The notes under the pieces: model-generated
Told to the model about the DNA's origin: nothing
The model's input: only the letters and a program-made list of their open reading frames with translations
The model's database searches: none
NCBI GenBank assembly: GCA_001821935.1
Contig: MHOU01000011.1
Span: forward strand, 1-47,007
Direction: 5' to 3'
Origin: Candidatus Staskawiczbacteria bacterium RIFCSPHIGHO2_02_FULL_43_16
GTDB lineage: Bacteria; Patescibacteriota; Minisyncoccia; Minisyncoccales; Staskawiczbacteraceae
Length of the DNA: 47,007 nucleotides
Made by a program: the position numbers and the translations under genes
In this document: in pieces, positions 1-8,111 of the stretch
Position numbering within the stretch: position 1 is the stretch's first letter
Layout of the letters: each line of letters begins with the position of its first letter

Positions 1-150
1 AATCACACCTTCTATCTCGAATCGCAACCCGTTTGGTCGGGTGGGTACGGCATGGATAAGATGCCCGGCACCAAAGGTACGTTTATGGTGGTTACCACCG
101 ACGGCTGGGTAGAATGCCGTTACGTGCCACCCCATCGCTGGGCAGAATAA
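1..150 (+). CDS. C-terminal end of an unrecognised protein (partial)
   Basis: The open frame enters from the window edge and runs 49 codons to a TAA at 148-150. It includes the segment YGMDKMPGTKGTFMVVTTDG and ends in HRWAE. The short glycine-rich beta-type stretch looks like the end of a folded enzyme domain, but I do not recognise the family. A strong hairpin terminator follows 18 bases after the stop, which supports this being a true gene end. Only the tail is visible, so no function is assigned. Confidence 0.6.
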   Translation, partial: NHTFYLESQPVWSGGYGMDKMPGTKGTFMVVTTDGWVECRYVPPHRWAE

Positions 151-168
151 TCGAAGCGCGCAGGCGCA

Positions 169-197
169 GGGGCGAAGTCAAAGACTTCGCCCCTTTT
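169..197 (+). terminator. Intrinsic terminator after the partial gene
   Basis: GGGGCGAAGTC (169-179) pairs with GACTTCGCCCC (183-193) across an AAA loop and is followed by TTTT. It is an 11-bp perfect stem placed just after the stop of the partial gene. Confidence 0.8.
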
Positions 198-407
198 AAT
201 ATAAAAAATTGCAGCGAGCACGTGTTGTTTAAAAAGACACTGCGGAGGCGAAAAAGCATGGTTTTTTGCGGCAAGCCGCGAGCCAGGCCGGCTTTGCCGG
301 ATGGCCCGTCTGCGCAAAAATTTTTCGCCGAGGAGTGAGTGGCAATTCGCGCTGGCGAATTGAACACGACTTTTTAAACAACGCGTGCGAGCGGAAATTT
401 TTCAATC
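198..407. repeat. Non-coding stretch with a large imperfect inverted repeat
   Basis: No convincing gene lies here. The left arm around 212-234 (GCGAGCACGTGTTGTTTAAA then AAG) is nearly the reverse complement of 370-393 (CTTTTTAAACAACGCGTGCG then AGC). Smaller hairpins are nested inside, such as CCGGC-ttt-GCCGG near 287-300 and AATTCGC-gctg-GCGAATT near 344-361. The whole could fold into one branched stem of about 200 nt. Whether it is a repeat-derived element or a structured RNA cannot be told from one copy. Confidence 0.45.
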
Positions 408-435
408 AAAAAGCGTGGCGAGAGCCGCGCTTTTT
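408..435 (-). terminator. Terminator of rpsA
   Basis: AAAAAGCGTGGC (408-419) pairs with GCCGCGCTTTTT (424-435) around GAGA, with one G-U-type pair. On the minus strand it is a GC stem followed by a T run, 8 bases beyond the rpsA stop. The symmetric A and T tracts would also let it act on the plus strand. Confidence 0.8.
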
Positions 436-443
436 GAACCTTC

Positions 444-1541
444 TTATTTCTTCAACTTCAAACTCATCCTATGTTCTTTCGGTTCAATCAGCAAAATTTC
501 AAACTGATATTCTTCACCCACTTTCAGCGCCGCTTCCATTTCGGCCGGCGAAGCAAATTCTGAAATGTGGCACAGCCCCCGGATTTTTGGCAGCACTTCC
601 ACAAACGCGCCAAACGGGCTAAACGAACTTACCTTGCCTTTGATAGTATCCCCTTTTTTATACTCTTTTTCAATTTTTTCCCAAGGATTTTCTTTTAAGG
701 CTTTCAGTGACAAAAATACCTGGTTGTTGGTAATATCAATGATTTTGGCTTTGACAATTTCACCCACTTTTACCATTTCCGCCGGATTTTGCACTAACTG
801 CCAGTCCAGTTCTGAAATGTGGATCAAGCCTTCAATTTGGGTGTTAGGTGCTAGGTTTTGGGTGTTAGATTCTTCGTTTACGGGGAATTTAATGAACGCG
901 CCAAAGTCGGCAATGCCGGTGATTTTGCCTTCAATGACATCATCTTTTTTGTAGTTGGCCAGGATTTCTTTGATAGCCTGTTCGGTTTTGGCTTTTTCAG
1001 ACAAAATTAATTTATTTTCTTCGGCCAGCAAATCCAGCACTTTCACTTCCAGGGTTTTGCCGATGAATTTTTGCAGTTCCTTTAAAATTTTGGCTTTGTC
1101 GGCGTCAGCCACCCTGGGGTAATTTTCCGGGGACAATTGTGAAACCGGCAAAAAGGCCGCCATGTTGTTAACGCTGGTCAGCAGCCCGCCCTTGTTCACC
1201 CCGGTAATTTTCACCTGGATAATTTCACCGCTGGCTTTCAAATCCCTCAATTTTTGCCAGTTTAAATCTTTGGTGGCGTCTTGCAATGAAAGTTCGCGGT
1301 AGCCGTCATCATTTTCCATTTCCACGATTTTAGCGTGGACAATGTCGCCCACGTTTAAATCTTTGATGGCTTCTTTGGAAAGATAAAATTCTTTGCCAAA
1401 AATAATCCCTGTGCCTTGCGGCCCCAGGTCAACATACAGGGCCGAGCGGTCCCGGCCAATGACTTTTCCTTCAACCAACGAACCCATTTGCGGGCTCATG
1501 GGCGCATCATTCACTTTTTTGTCTATGTCTTTTACAATCAT
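444..1541 (-). CDS. rpsA: 30S ribosomal protein S1, four S1 domains
   Basis: 365 residues with four consecutive S1 (OB-fold) RNA-binding domains, beginning near residues 20, 105, 200 and 295. Each carries the family pattern G-x-V-x-x-(hydrophobic)-x-x-(F/G)-G-(A/L)-F/L-V, for example GKITGIADFGAFIKF and GKVSSFSPFGAFVEV, and the last two have the typical GL-(I/C)-HISE turn. S1 binds mRNA at the 30S subunit and helps load structured or weak-Shine-Dalgarno messages. Four domains is shorter than the six-domain proteobacterial form and common in reduced genomes. The third domain carries an odd insertion, NEESNTQNLAPNTQ, encoded by a TAGGTGTT-type repeat (see 845-870). The gene has its own promoter and terminator. 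Confidence 0.93.
   Translation of the reverse strand: MIVKDIDKKVNDAPMSPQMGSLVEGKVIGRDRSALYVDLGPQGTGIIFGKEFYLSKEAIKDLNVGDIVHAKIVEMENDDGYRELSLQDATKDLNWQKLRDLKASGEIIQVKITGVNKGGLLTSVNNMAAFLPVSQLSPENYPRVADADKAKILKELQKFIGKTLEVKVLDLLAEENKLILSEKAKTEQAIKEILANYKKDDVIEGKITGIADFGAFIKFPVNEESNTQNLAPNTQIEGLIHISELDWQLVQNPAEMVKVGEIVKAKIIDITNNQVFLSLKALKENPWEKIEKEYKKGDTIKGKVSSFSPFGAFVEVLPKIRGLCHISEFASPAEMEAALKVGEEYQFEILLIEPKEHRMSLKLKK
845..870. repeat. Single arm of the TAGGTGTT repeat inside rpsA
   Basis: This 26-base stretch begins TAGGTGCTAGG and ends GGTGTTAGAT. It matches the inverted-repeat arm at 23028-23053 (reverse complement) with one mismatch. In rpsA it encodes part of an insertion in the third S1 domain, in frame and without breaking the protein. 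Confidence 0.8.
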
Positions 1542-1619
1542 GTGTTAATATTTCTTTTTTCGGCTGTAAATAATATTTCCCATTCACACGCCATAGCCGT
1601 TTCGCGCGCGAATGCGAGT

Positions 1620-1648
1620 ACTATATCATTCTTTTTTATATTTTACAA
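1620..1648 (-). promoter_or_regulatory. Predicted promoter of rpsA
   Basis: On the minus strand TTGTAA (1643-1648) and TATAGT (1620-1625) are 17 bases apart, a good sigma-70-type match. The start codon lies about 80 bases downstream, leaving a leader with no obvious Shine-Dalgarno sequence. Confidence 0.5.
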
Positions 1649-1660
1649 CCTTTTGTTAAT

Positions 1661-1691
1661 AAAAAATCCCGGCGATAATAATCTTCCGGGA
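1661..1691 (-). terminator. Terminator of the 78-residue gene
   Basis: TCCCGG (1667-1672) pairs with CCGGGA (1686-1691). On the minus strand the stem is followed by TTTTTT. It sits 17 bases beyond the stop of the gene at 1708-1944 and supports that gene being real. Confidence 0.65.
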
Positions 1692-1707
1692 CTTCGAATT
1701 ACAGGTT

Positions 1708-1944
1708 TCATTGGTGGAAAAATTGTTCCGTTGGCAATACGGGGGAAATTATTGCATGCCAGACTTCGTTTCTGGCCAGATCGATTTTTTTCCAGAATCT
1801 TCGCGTGCCGGCATCGTACGTCCAACCATGCTTTTCAAGGAGTACTTTACTTTCCGCCTCCGATGCCTCTGCTTTGATGATGTGTCGGGGTTGGTTTTCT
1901 CCATGGACCACAATCACGATCACCTTGTCTGTGTAATCTTGCAT
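1708..1944 (-). CDS. Small hypothetical protein (78 aa)
   Basis: I do not recognise this protein. It is a mixed-charge soluble sequence with a beta-type start (KVIVIVVHGENQPRHIIKAE), then a short alpha/beta stretch with WTYDAGTRRFWKK and WHAIISPVLP. No signal peptide or membrane segment is visible. Its reality is supported by AGAGGT about 6 bases before the ATG, a promoter at 1986-2014 and a terminator directly after the stop. It is divergent from hicBA, sharing a short control region, but nothing in the sequence ties it to the toxin-antitoxin pair. Confidence 0.65.
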   Translation of the reverse strand: MQDYTDKVIVIVVHGENQPRHIIKAEASEAESKVLLEKHGWTYDAGTRRFWKKIDLARNEVWHAIISPVLPTEQFFHQ

Positions 1945-1985
1945 GAAAATACCTCTAAAAAGTGTGGGTTGAGTTACTGGCTTTT

Positions 1986-2014
1986 ATTCTATTAATAAAA
2001 ATGAATAAAATCAA
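1986..2014 (-). promoter_or_regulatory. Predicted promoter of the 78-residue gene
   Basis: On the minus strand TTGATT (2009-2014) and TAGAAT (1986-1991) are separated by 17 bases. The two -35 boxes of this and the divergent hicBA promoter are only 4 bases apart, so the two promoters may compete or share a regulator. Confidence 0.5.
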
Positions 2015-2018
2015 TATG

Positions 2019-2047
2019 TTGAATATTAAAAATAGCCGTGGTAAAAT
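2019..2047 (+). promoter_or_regulatory. Predicted promoter of hicBA
   Basis: TTGAAT (2019-2024) and TAAAAT (2042-2047) with a 17-base spacer. The hicB start codon begins only 9 bases after the -10 box, so the message would be leaderless or nearly so. HicB antitoxins often repress their own promoter, which would fit a site here. Confidence 0.55.
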
Positions 2048-2056
2048 GTAAGAAAC

Positions 2057-2302
2057 ATGAAAAAAGCATTTAGGTATAATATTATTTTCAGACCGGAGCC
2101 GGAGGGTGGTTTTACGGCAATCATTCCCAGTTTACCCGGGTGTGTTACGCATGGGAGAAATTTATTAGAAGCTAAAAGGATGGCTACAGACGCCATTGAA
2201 GGATATATCGCTTCTTTAGAAAAACACAAAGAGCCGATTCCTAATGATGAGGAAAACTTTTTCGCTTCGGTAGAAGTTAAGAGCATTCATGTTCATGGCT
2301 AA
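2057..2302 (+). CDS. hicB: HicB-type antitoxin
   Basis: 81 residues of the HicB/UPF0150 fold. The diagnostic segment PEPEGGFTAIIPSLPGCVTH (about residues 13-32) is the conserved core that binds and blocks HicA toxins, followed by the A-x-x-(M/N)-A-x-(D/E)-A-I-x-x-Y helix. The C-terminal DNA-binding extension seen in longer HicB proteins is absent. The stop overlaps the start of the downstream hicA, a typical coupled antitoxin-toxin arrangement, here in the antitoxin-first order. It probably neutralises the HicA mRNA interferase. Confidence 0.88.
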   Translation: MKKAFRYNIIFRPEPEGGFTAIIPSLPGCVTHGRNLLEAKRMATDAIEGYIASLEKHKEPIPNDEENFFASVEVKSIHVHG

Positions 2303-2522
2303 ATTTCCCGTTATTAATTCCAGGAAATTAATTAAAGTATTGCAATCTCTTGGATTTGTCTTGGATCATTCTACGGGAAGCCATTTTATTTTTTATAATT
2401 TCCAAACCAAAAGAAGGGCTGTGGTGCCCTGTCATAATAAAGATATCCCCAGGGGAACGGTGATGAGCATCTTAAGTGAAGCTAGAATTTCAAAAGAAGA
2501 ATTTAAAAAGTTTTTAACGTAA
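2295..2522 (+). CDS. hicA: HicA-type toxin (mRNA interferase)
   Basis: 75 residues of the HicA/YcfA double-stranded-RNA-binding-like fold. It shows the family order: (S/G)-R-K-L-I-K-x-L at the N-terminus, G-F-x-L-D-H-S-T-G-S-H with the presumed catalytic histidine (about residue 30), a basic KRRAVVPCHNK stretch and G-T-(V/L)-x-x-I-L at the end. HicA cleaves mRNA when free of HicB. The ATG at 2295 is preferred; an upstream ATG at 2289 would add two residues. The reading frame overlaps hicB by 8 bases. The toxin appears intact. Confidence 0.87.
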   Translation: MAKFPVINSRKLIKVLQSLGFVLDHSTGSHFIFYNFQTKRRAVVPCHNKDIPRGTVMSILSEARISKEEFKKFLT

Positions 2523-2525
2523 AAA

Positions 2526-3266
2526 ATGGCAAAAATAACGTGGGCTGGGCAATCGTGTTTCCAGATTTCCGTAACGGCTTCGAAAGAAACTTGCGATATT
2601 GTCATTGATCCGTTTGATGAAAAAATCGGCTTGAAAATGCCGAATTTTAGCGCTGACGTTGTTTTGGTTTCGCATGGCCACCCTGATCATAATAATGTAA
2701 AAGGGGTTAAAGGCAACCCGCGAACGAAGGGAGCGGAGCAGTCGTCGCATGACGGCAGCCCGCGAACGAAGGAAGCGGAGCAGTCGTCGCATGACGGCAG
2801 CCCGTTTATTATTGATAATCTCGGGGAATACGAAAAAAACGGGGTGTTTGTGCAGGGCATTGATTCATTTCACGATGACGTGGAAGGAAAAGAACGCGGG
2901 CGCAACACCATTTTTATTATTGAAGCGGAAGATATGCGGTTTTGTCACTTGGGAGACTTTGGCCAAAAACAATTAACGGACGAACAGCTGGATAAGATAG
3001 GACATGTAGACATTTTAATGATTCCTGTTGGTGGGACATATACTATTTCTGCACATGAAGCAACCAAAGTGATAGGACAAATTGAGCCAAAAATGGTTAT
3101 CCCCATGCATTACGCCCTGCCAAAAATGAAAACTGACGTTGAGGGGGTAGATATATTTTTGAAGGCCATGGGCAAAAAGGAAATAACCGCGCAGGATAAA
3201 TTAACCATCAAGGCCAGCCTGTTGCCCAAGGAAAGCGAGATGGAGATTGTGGTGCTGAAAAACTAA
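2526..3266 (+). CDS. Metallo-beta-lactamase-fold hydrolase (UlaG/UPF0173-like)
   Basis: 246 residues. The metal-binding signature H-G-H-P-D-H is at residues 50-55, with further likely ligands in CHLGDFG and PMHYALP. The overall pattern, WxGxSCFxI near the start and GEYE in the middle, matches the L-ascorbate-6-phosphate lactonase-like group, whose members hydrolyse small substrates that cannot be named here. It starts 3 bases after hicA, so it may be co-transcribed. Residues 65-92 are two copies of a 14-residue repeat not expected in the family, inserted between VKGVKGN and PFIIDNLGEYE. Confidence 0.85.
   Translation: MAKITWAGQSCFQISVTASKETCDIVIDPFDEKIGLKMPNFSADVVLVSHGHPDHNNVKGVKGNPRTKGAEQSSHDGSPRTKEAEQSSHDGSPFIIDNLGEYEKNGVFVQGIDSFHDDVEGKERGRNTIFIIEAEDMRFCHLGDFGQKQLTDEQLDKIGHVDILMIPVGGTYTISAHEATKVIGQIEPKMVIPMHYALPKMKTDVEGVDIFLKAMGKKEITAQDKLTIKASLLPKESEMEIVVLKN
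2717..2800 (+). repeat. 42-bp tandem duplication inside the hydrolase gene
   Basis: Units 2717-2758 and 2759-2800 differ at one base. Each begins CCCGCGAACGAAGG and ends CGCATGACGGCAG and encodes PRTK(G/E)AEQSSHDGS. The length is a multiple of three, so the reading frame survives. Confidence 0.95.
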
Positions 3267-3400
3267 TTTGAAATTTGAAATTTACAATTTGAATTCAATA
3301 TTTTAATATTTTAATATTTTAATTTGAAAACGCTTTTTAAAATTTCAAATTCAATTATTTCAAATTGATTTCAAATTTCAAATTTCAAATTTCAAATTTA
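3265..3400. repeat. AT-rich fold-back element of TTTCAAA repeats
   Basis: The left side holds TTTGAAATTTGAAATTT units and the right side holds their complement, repeated TTTCAAATTTCAAATTTC, separated by ATATTTTA repeats and a centre with AAAACGCTTTT. The two sides can pair into a long hairpin. The right arm runs into the coding sequence of the next gene. Related single arms lie at 4021-4064, 26055-26085 and 40117-40146. Confidence 0.8.
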
Positions 3401-4018
3401 GTAGCGAAACTGCGCACACTGCCTGAATCAAAGAAGGTTATTATCTTTTTTGCGGTAATGGGCATTGCGGCGCTGGTGGCCGGATTTGTCGGGGTGCGGG
3501 TGATGATGCATGATTTTTCAAAAATAAAAGATTTGGGAAAATCAGTCCAGTTGCCGGCCATTGAAATTCCTGAAGTACTAAAAAAATTAGGCGCACCAAA
3601 AGATGAAACCGCGGATTGGAAAACGTATGTCAATGAAAAGATGGGGTTTAGCATGAAATACCCGCCGAATTTGCGGGTACAAGAATCCGATGTTGCCTCG
3701 GATGTGGCCAGCGAAGAAGGAATTTTAACCGTGAGGAATGTTAGTGATTTGGATAAAGAACTGTCTGAATTAGAAAAAATTACGTCAGATACCGAAAATA
3801 CCAAAGAGGTTGAACAAAGAGAGATAGTGATAGACGGAATTGGCGCCAAAGACATTTCTTATAAAAACCTTCGTCCCAAGCCCATGGGCGACGGGCCGCT
3901 GTGGGAAATTAATATTTATATGCCCGAAAAGAACATGGCCATTTTTGTCCAAGCCAAACATCAAGAGTCGCTGGATATTTTCAGGACCATGATTTCCACT
4001 TTCAAATTCACCAATTAA
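3365..4018 (+). CDS. Membrane-anchored extracytoplasmic protein, function unknown
   Basis: About 217 residues. One membrane segment (about residues 24-48, KVIIFFAVMGIAALVAG onward) is followed by a linker and an outer domain with W-K-T-Y-V-N-E-K-M-G-F-S-M-K-Y-P-P, a start typical of PsbP-like beta domains seen in many Parcubacteria lipoproteins and anchored proteins. The only start before the membrane segment in this frame is a TTG at 3365 lying inside a TTTCAAA repeat, so the first 11 residues (ISNFKFQISN) are repeat-encoded and the true start is uncertain. The same peptide begins the pilin-like protein at 40114. Confidence 0.6.
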   Translation: MISNFKFQISNLVAKLRTLPESKKVIIFFAVMGIAALVAGFVGVRVMMHDFSKIKDLGKSVQLPAIEIPEVLKKLGAPKDETADWKTYVNEKMGFSMKYPPNLRVQESDVASDVASEEGILTVRNVSDLDKELSELEKITSDTENTKEVEQREIVIDGIGAKDISYKNLRPKPMGDGPLWEINIYMPEKNMAIFVQAKHQESLDIFRTMISTFKFTN

Positions 4019-4066
4019 AATATTTCAAATTAATTTCAAATTGTAAATTTCAAATTTCAAATTAAA
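4018..4066. repeat. TTTCAAA-type repeat before gyrA
   Basis: Runs of TTTCAAATT, including TTTCAAATTGTAAATTTC, fill the gap before the gyrA start. The same TTTCAAATTGTAAATTTC string occurs at 26055-26085. Confidence 0.75.
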
Positions 4067-4071
4067 CTAAT

Positions 4072-7000
4072 ATGGCTAAAGACAAAGAAAAAGACCCCGC
4101 AAAATCGCCCAAAGGCGATCGCGGGGCAGCAAAAAAAGAGGAACAAGCTACCAATGCCATTGGCAATGTCAGCAAACGGGAAATTGTTGATGAACTGAAA
4201 GAGTCTTACATTGATTACGCCATGAGCGTGATTGTGGCCCGGGCCCTGCCGGATGTGCGCGATGGCTTAAAACCGGTGCACCGGAAAATTTTGTATACGA
4301 TGAATGAGATGGGATTGAACGCATCGGCAAAATTTCGAAAATCGGCAACGGTGGTAGGAGAATGTTTTGTTAAAGATACCTTAATATTATCCAAAAAAGG
4401 TCTGGTTTCTATCCAAGATATTCAGGTTGGGGATGAGGTGTATACCCAAAAGGGCATGCAGAAAGTTGTGCAAACTTATGAAATGCCAGAAAAACCTTTA
4501 CTAAAGGTAGTCTTGGATAATGGGCTTTCAAATGTGGTTACGCTTTCTCAAAAGTTTAAAGTTTTAACTCCTGATTGGAAATTCATATGGAAAGAGGCGA
4601 AAGATTTGACCGACCAGGACTATTTGATAATCAAATCCGATTATCCCGAAATCGGTCATCAGGTGAAACTGCAAACAACAGGAGAAGACCAACCAAGCCA
4701 TCTTAATGAAAATGTTGCATATATTTTAGGCTTGTTTGTTTCTGATGGCTGGATTTCAGAAGATTATTCTGCGAAAAAAACTACGCGAATAGGGTTCACC
4801 GCCGGTAATGATAAAGAAATCGCGGAAAGAATAGTTTCTATTTTTAAAAAAGAATTTAATCACCACCCCTCTATCGAAGAGCGCCTTTTCGATGGTCGCC
4901 GCAAAAAAATCTATAATGTGAGAGTCAATAGCGCTGCCATTAATGAATTTTTTGTTGCGAACTTTGATATAAAGGGTGCGTGGGCATTAACAAAAAAAAT
5001 ACCTAATGAAATTTTCCAATCGCCATCAGATATTATTTCCTCTTTTATTTCTGGCCTTATTGAAGGCGATGGGTATATTTCCCATAAGCAAAATCGAGTT
5101 AATTATGTTTCAATTTCAGAAAAGCTCACAGATCAACTCATGGCGCTCCTTTTGTCGCAGGGGATATTTAGCAGTAAATATAAAACTGATGTAGTAAGTG
5201 GAGATAGTGCGGTTTTGAACAGAAAAATAAACGGAAAACACCCGTCATTCTCTTTAGAAATAAAAGGTGAAAACGCGGTCGCTTTGTCATCCAAACTTAA
5301 TCTAGTTTCAAAAAGTAAGGGGCAAAGGGCGGCAAGACTCGGGTCAAAAAAACTTACTAGCCACGATAGAAAAGGACCAAACAGGCATGATGTTATTCCC
5401 TATGCCAGCAATATTCTATTCCAAGAGTTGAGTAATAATCATTTAGGCGGAGGGTGGTATCAGGATGTGGATGGGGAAAAGTTTAGGATGGGAGTAAAAT
5501 ATCCCGATGGGACAAAAATCAGGTATAGTTCAAATTTACATGAAATGCCGTTGAGAAAAACCCAAGTTATTGATTGGGGGATAAAAGATAAACTAGAAAA
5601 GATCGGTTCGCCTAACCTAGAATTTTTAGAAGAAATTATAAAAAATAAAATTCATTTCTTAAAAGTTTCTTTAATAAAAAAAGTTGCACCACAAAAAACA
5701 TTTGATTTTGAAGTAGAAAACGACCACGAATTTATTGCCAACGGCGTGGTTTCGCATAATTGCATGGGTAAGTACCACCCCCATGGAGACATGGCAATAT
5801 ATGATTCCCTTGTTAGGATGGCACAAGATTTTAATATGCGCTATCCACTTGCCCATCCCCAAGGAAATTTTGGCAGTCAGGATGGGGATTCGGCTGCAGC
5901 GCCGCGTTACACAGAGATAAAATTATCAAAAATCGGGGAGCTGCTTTTAGCAGACATTGAAAAAGATACGGTGCGTTTTATGGATAATTATGACGGCACC
6001 CGCCAAGAGCCAACGGTGTTGCCTTCGCCGGTTCCCCAGCTTTTACTAAACGGCTCGCTGGGAATTGCCGTGGGCATGGCTACTAATATTCCGCCTCATA
6101 ATCTAACTGAATTAACCGACGCCATCAGCCATATTTTAGACAATCCTAAAGCCGAAACCCCGGATTTGTTCCAGTTTATCCAGGGGCCGGATTTTCCAAC
6201 GGGTGGCATTATTTATGACCAAAAAGAAATTATCACAGCCTATTCCCAAGGGAAGGGTTCTATTGTCATGCGCGGAAAGGCGGAAATTACCGAGAAAAAA
6301 GATGGTTCTGAACAAATTTTAATTACCGAAATTCCATACCAGGTTTTAAAGTCTACTTTAGTGGAAGAAATGGCTAACTTGGTTTCTGAAAAGAAAATTG
6401 AAGGCATCCGCGATATCAAAGATCTATCAGACCGGGAAGGCATGGGCATTATTATAGATATTAAAAAGGGGTTTGATGCCAACCGCGTGCTTAACCGTTT
6501 ATACAAATTTACTAATTTACAAAAAACTTTCCACTTAAATTTGCTGGCGTTGGTTGACGGTATTCAGCCGGAAATTTTGTCTATCGCGGATGTGTTGAAA
6601 TATTTTATCAGCCACCGCACCGAAGTGGTCACCCGCCGGACTAAATTTGACTTGGAAAAAGCTAAAGACCGGGCCCATATTTTAGAAGGCTTGATGATTG
6701 CCTTAAACAACATTGATGCCGTTATTAAGGTTATCAAACAATCAAAAGACCGCGAAGATGCCAAACTGAATTTAATCAAAAAATTCAAGCTTTCAGAAAA
6801 ACAGGCCGTAGCTATTTTGGAAATGAAGCTGCAAACCTTGGCCGGCCTTGAGCGCCAGAAAATCCAGGATGAGTTAAAGGCTATTTTAGAATTAATTAAA
6901 GAATTGACAGCCATTTTAGCCAGCCCGGCAAAGTTAAAAGCCATTATTAAAAAAGAACTGGCCGAAGTAAAAGAAAAGTTTGGTGATGCCCGCAGAACCA

Positions 7001-8031
7001 AGGTGGTAAAAGGCAAACTGGGTGAAATTACCGAAATTGACTTGGTGCCATTGGAAGAAACCATTGTTACTTTGACAACCGGCGGATATATAAAGAGGAT
7101 CAATCCGGCCACCTATAAAATCCAAAAACGCGGCGGCAAGGGAATTATCGGCATGAAAACCATGCAAGAAGATATTGTGGAGCATTTCTTAAGCGCCAGC
7201 ACCCATGATAATTTAATGTTCTTTACGGATTCGGGAAAGGTATTTCAAACCCAGGTCTATGAAATTCCCGAAGGAACACGAGTCGCCCGCGGCCGGGGAA
7301 TTTCCAACTTTTTAGAGGGAATTTCCAATGAAGAAAAGGTGCTTTCACTGGTTACTAAAGCTAAAGCCAAGCCCGATGCGCCAAGCGCTGATAAATATTT
7401 GGTAATGGTCACCAAAAACGGCAGGATTAAAAAAACCAGTTTAGAAGAATTTGAGAATGTCCGCAAATCAGGAATTATTGCCATAAAACTTGAAAAGGGC
7501 GACGCCTTAAAGAAAGTGGTAAAAACCAGCGGAGAGGATGACATTGTGCTGGCAACTAAAAGCGGTATTGCCATTAGGTTTAAAGAAAAAGACATTAGGC
7601 CGATGGGCAGATCAGCTGCCGGCGTGAAGGGAATAAGGATAAAAGGCAATGATGAAGTGATTGGAATGGATGTAGTAACGAATGAAGCCGCCTCCGCCAA
7701 AGGCTCCGGCGCGCCGAAGCAGTATTTGATGGTGGTAATGGAAAATGGATATGGAAAGAGGACTGAAATTTCAGAATACAAGGTGCAGGGCCGGGGCGGA
7801 TCGGGGATTAAAACCGCCAACATTACCGCCAAAACCGGAGGCATTGTGATTTCTTCTATTTTACATGATTCGGTTGATGAAGAAGATCTGATCGTTATTT
7901 CCCAGCACGGCCAGGTTATCAGAACCGCCACCAAGTCTATTTCGGTCCTCGGCAGAGCAACTCAGGGCGTCAGAATTATGCGGCTTGAACCGGGGGATAA
8001 AGTGGCCTCCGGTACCTGTGTAAAGGAATAA
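4072..8031 (+). CDS. gyrA: DNA gyrase subunit A with an intein
   Basis: 1,319 codons encode an 853-residue GyrA interrupted by a 466-residue intein. Exteins give the winged-helix/tower core ([30 protein letters not shown] joined to [10 protein letters not shown]), the catalytic tyrosine in [11 protein letters not shown], and C-terminal beta-pinwheel blades. The GyrA box QKRGGKG marks gyrase rather than topoisomerase IV. With GyrB, encoded elsewhere, it would introduce negative supercoils. The first 30 residues are a charged low-complexity tail rich in Lys, Asp and Glu. The intein must splice for the protein to work, since it splits the DNA-binding core just before the HPHGD motif. Confidence 0.95.
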   Translation: MAKDKEKDPAKSPKGDRGAAKKEEQATNAIGNVSKREIVDELKESYIDYAMSVIVARALPDVRDGLKPVHRKILYTMNEMGLNASAKFRKSATVVGECFVKDTLILSKKGLVSIQDIQVGDEVYTQKGMQKVVQTYEMPEKPLLKVVLDNGLSNVVTLSQKFKVLTPDWKFIWKEAKDLTDQDYLIIKSDYPEIGHQVKLQTTGEDQPSHLNENVAYILGLFVSDGWISEDYSAKKTTRIGFTAGNDKEIAERIVSIFKKEFNHHPSIEERLFDGRRKKIYNVRVNSAAINEFFVANFDIKGAWALTKKIPNEIFQSPSDIISSFISGLIEGDGYISHKQNRVNYVSISEKLTDQLMALLLSQGIFSSKYKTDVVSGDSAVLNRKINGKHPSFSLEIKGENAVALSSKLNLVSKSKGQRAARLGSKKLTSHDRKGPNRHDVIPYASNILFQELSNNHLGGGWYQDVDGEKFRMGVKYPDGTKIRYSSNLHEMPLRKTQVIDWGIKDKLEKIGSPNLEFLEEIIKNKIHFLKVSLIKKVAPQKTFDFEVENDHEFIANGVVSHNCMGKYHPHGDMAIYDSLVRMAQDFNMRYPLAHPQGNFGSQDGDSAAAPRYTEIKLSKIGELLLADIEKDTVRFMDNYDGTRQEPTVLPSPVPQLLLNGSLGIAVGMATNIPPHNLTELTDAISHILDNPKAETPDLFQFIQGPDFPTGGIIYDQKEIITAYSQGKGSIVMRGKAEITEKKDGSEQILITEIPYQVLKSTLVEEMANLVSEKKIEGIRDIKDLSDREGMGIIIDIKKGFDANRVLNRLYKFTNLQKTFHLNLLALVDGIQPEILSIADVLKYFISHRTEVVTRRTKFDLEKAKDRAHILEGLMIALNNIDAVIKVIKQSKDREDAKLNLIKKFKLSEKQAVAILEMKLQTLAGLERQKIQDELKAILELIKELTAILASPAKLKAIIKKELAEVKEKFGDARRTKVVKGKLGEITEIDLVPLEETIVTLTTGGYIKRINPATYKIQKRGGKGIIGMKTMQEDIVEHFLSASTHDNLMFFTDSGKVFQTQVYEIPEGTRVARGRGISNFLEGISNEEKVLSLVTKAKAKPDAPSADKYLVMVTKNGRIKKTSLEEFENVRKSGIIAIKLEKGDALKKVVKTSGEDDIVLATKSGIAIRFKEKDIRPMGRSAAGVKGIRIKGNDEVIGMDVVTNEAASAKGSGAPKQYLMVVMENGYGKRTEISEYKVQGRGGSGIKTANITAKTGGIVISSILHDSVDEEDLIVISQHGQVIRTATKSISVLGRATQGVRIMRLEPGDKVASGTCVKE
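4363..5760 (+). other. GyrA intein with LAGLIDADG endonuclease domain
   Basis: Runs from Cys1 (TGT at 4363, [10 protein letters not shown]) to the final His-Asn (GVVSHN, ending 5760); the next extein residue is Cys. Two LAGLIDADG helices are visible, [11 protein letters not shown] (about intein residues 121-131) and [10 protein letters not shown] (about 230-239), so it is a homing-type intein. The terminal block [20 protein letters not shown] is canonical. Block B reads [15 protein letters not shown], where the usual T-x-x-H lacks its histidine (Phe at the best-aligned place). The insertion point, before [11 protein letters not shown], differs from the mycobacterial GyrA site at the active tyrosine. 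Confidence 0.92.
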
Positions 8032-8104
8032 TTTTTAATTTTGTAAATAATTTCTTAATTCTTAAAAATTTAAACATTATTTAAAAATTACAAAATTAAA
8101 AATT
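8030..8104. repeat. AT-rich fold-back element between gyrA and the methyltransferase
   Basis: AATTTTTAATTTTGTAA (8030-8046) is the perfect reverse complement of TTACAAAATTAAAAATT (8088-8104). The pair encloses about 41 bases. The left arm starts at the gyrA stop codon. It could act as a weak terminator, but there is no T run after a GC stem. Confidence 0.85.
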
Positions 8105-8111
8105 AACGAAT

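Noticed and set aside
266..622. Open frame of 118 codons on the plus strand
   Set aside because: It crosses a strong terminator and reads antisense through the conserved end of rpsA, without a ribosome site.
1416..1877. Open frame of 153 codons on the plus strand
   Set aside because: It overlaps the rpsA start, its promoter and the 78-residue gene on the opposite strand. Its protein shows no domain-like pattern.
3265..3400. TTTCAAA arrays as a CRISPR array
   Set aside because: The units are 7-8 bases with no spacers and they fold back on themselves, so they are simple-sequence repeats.
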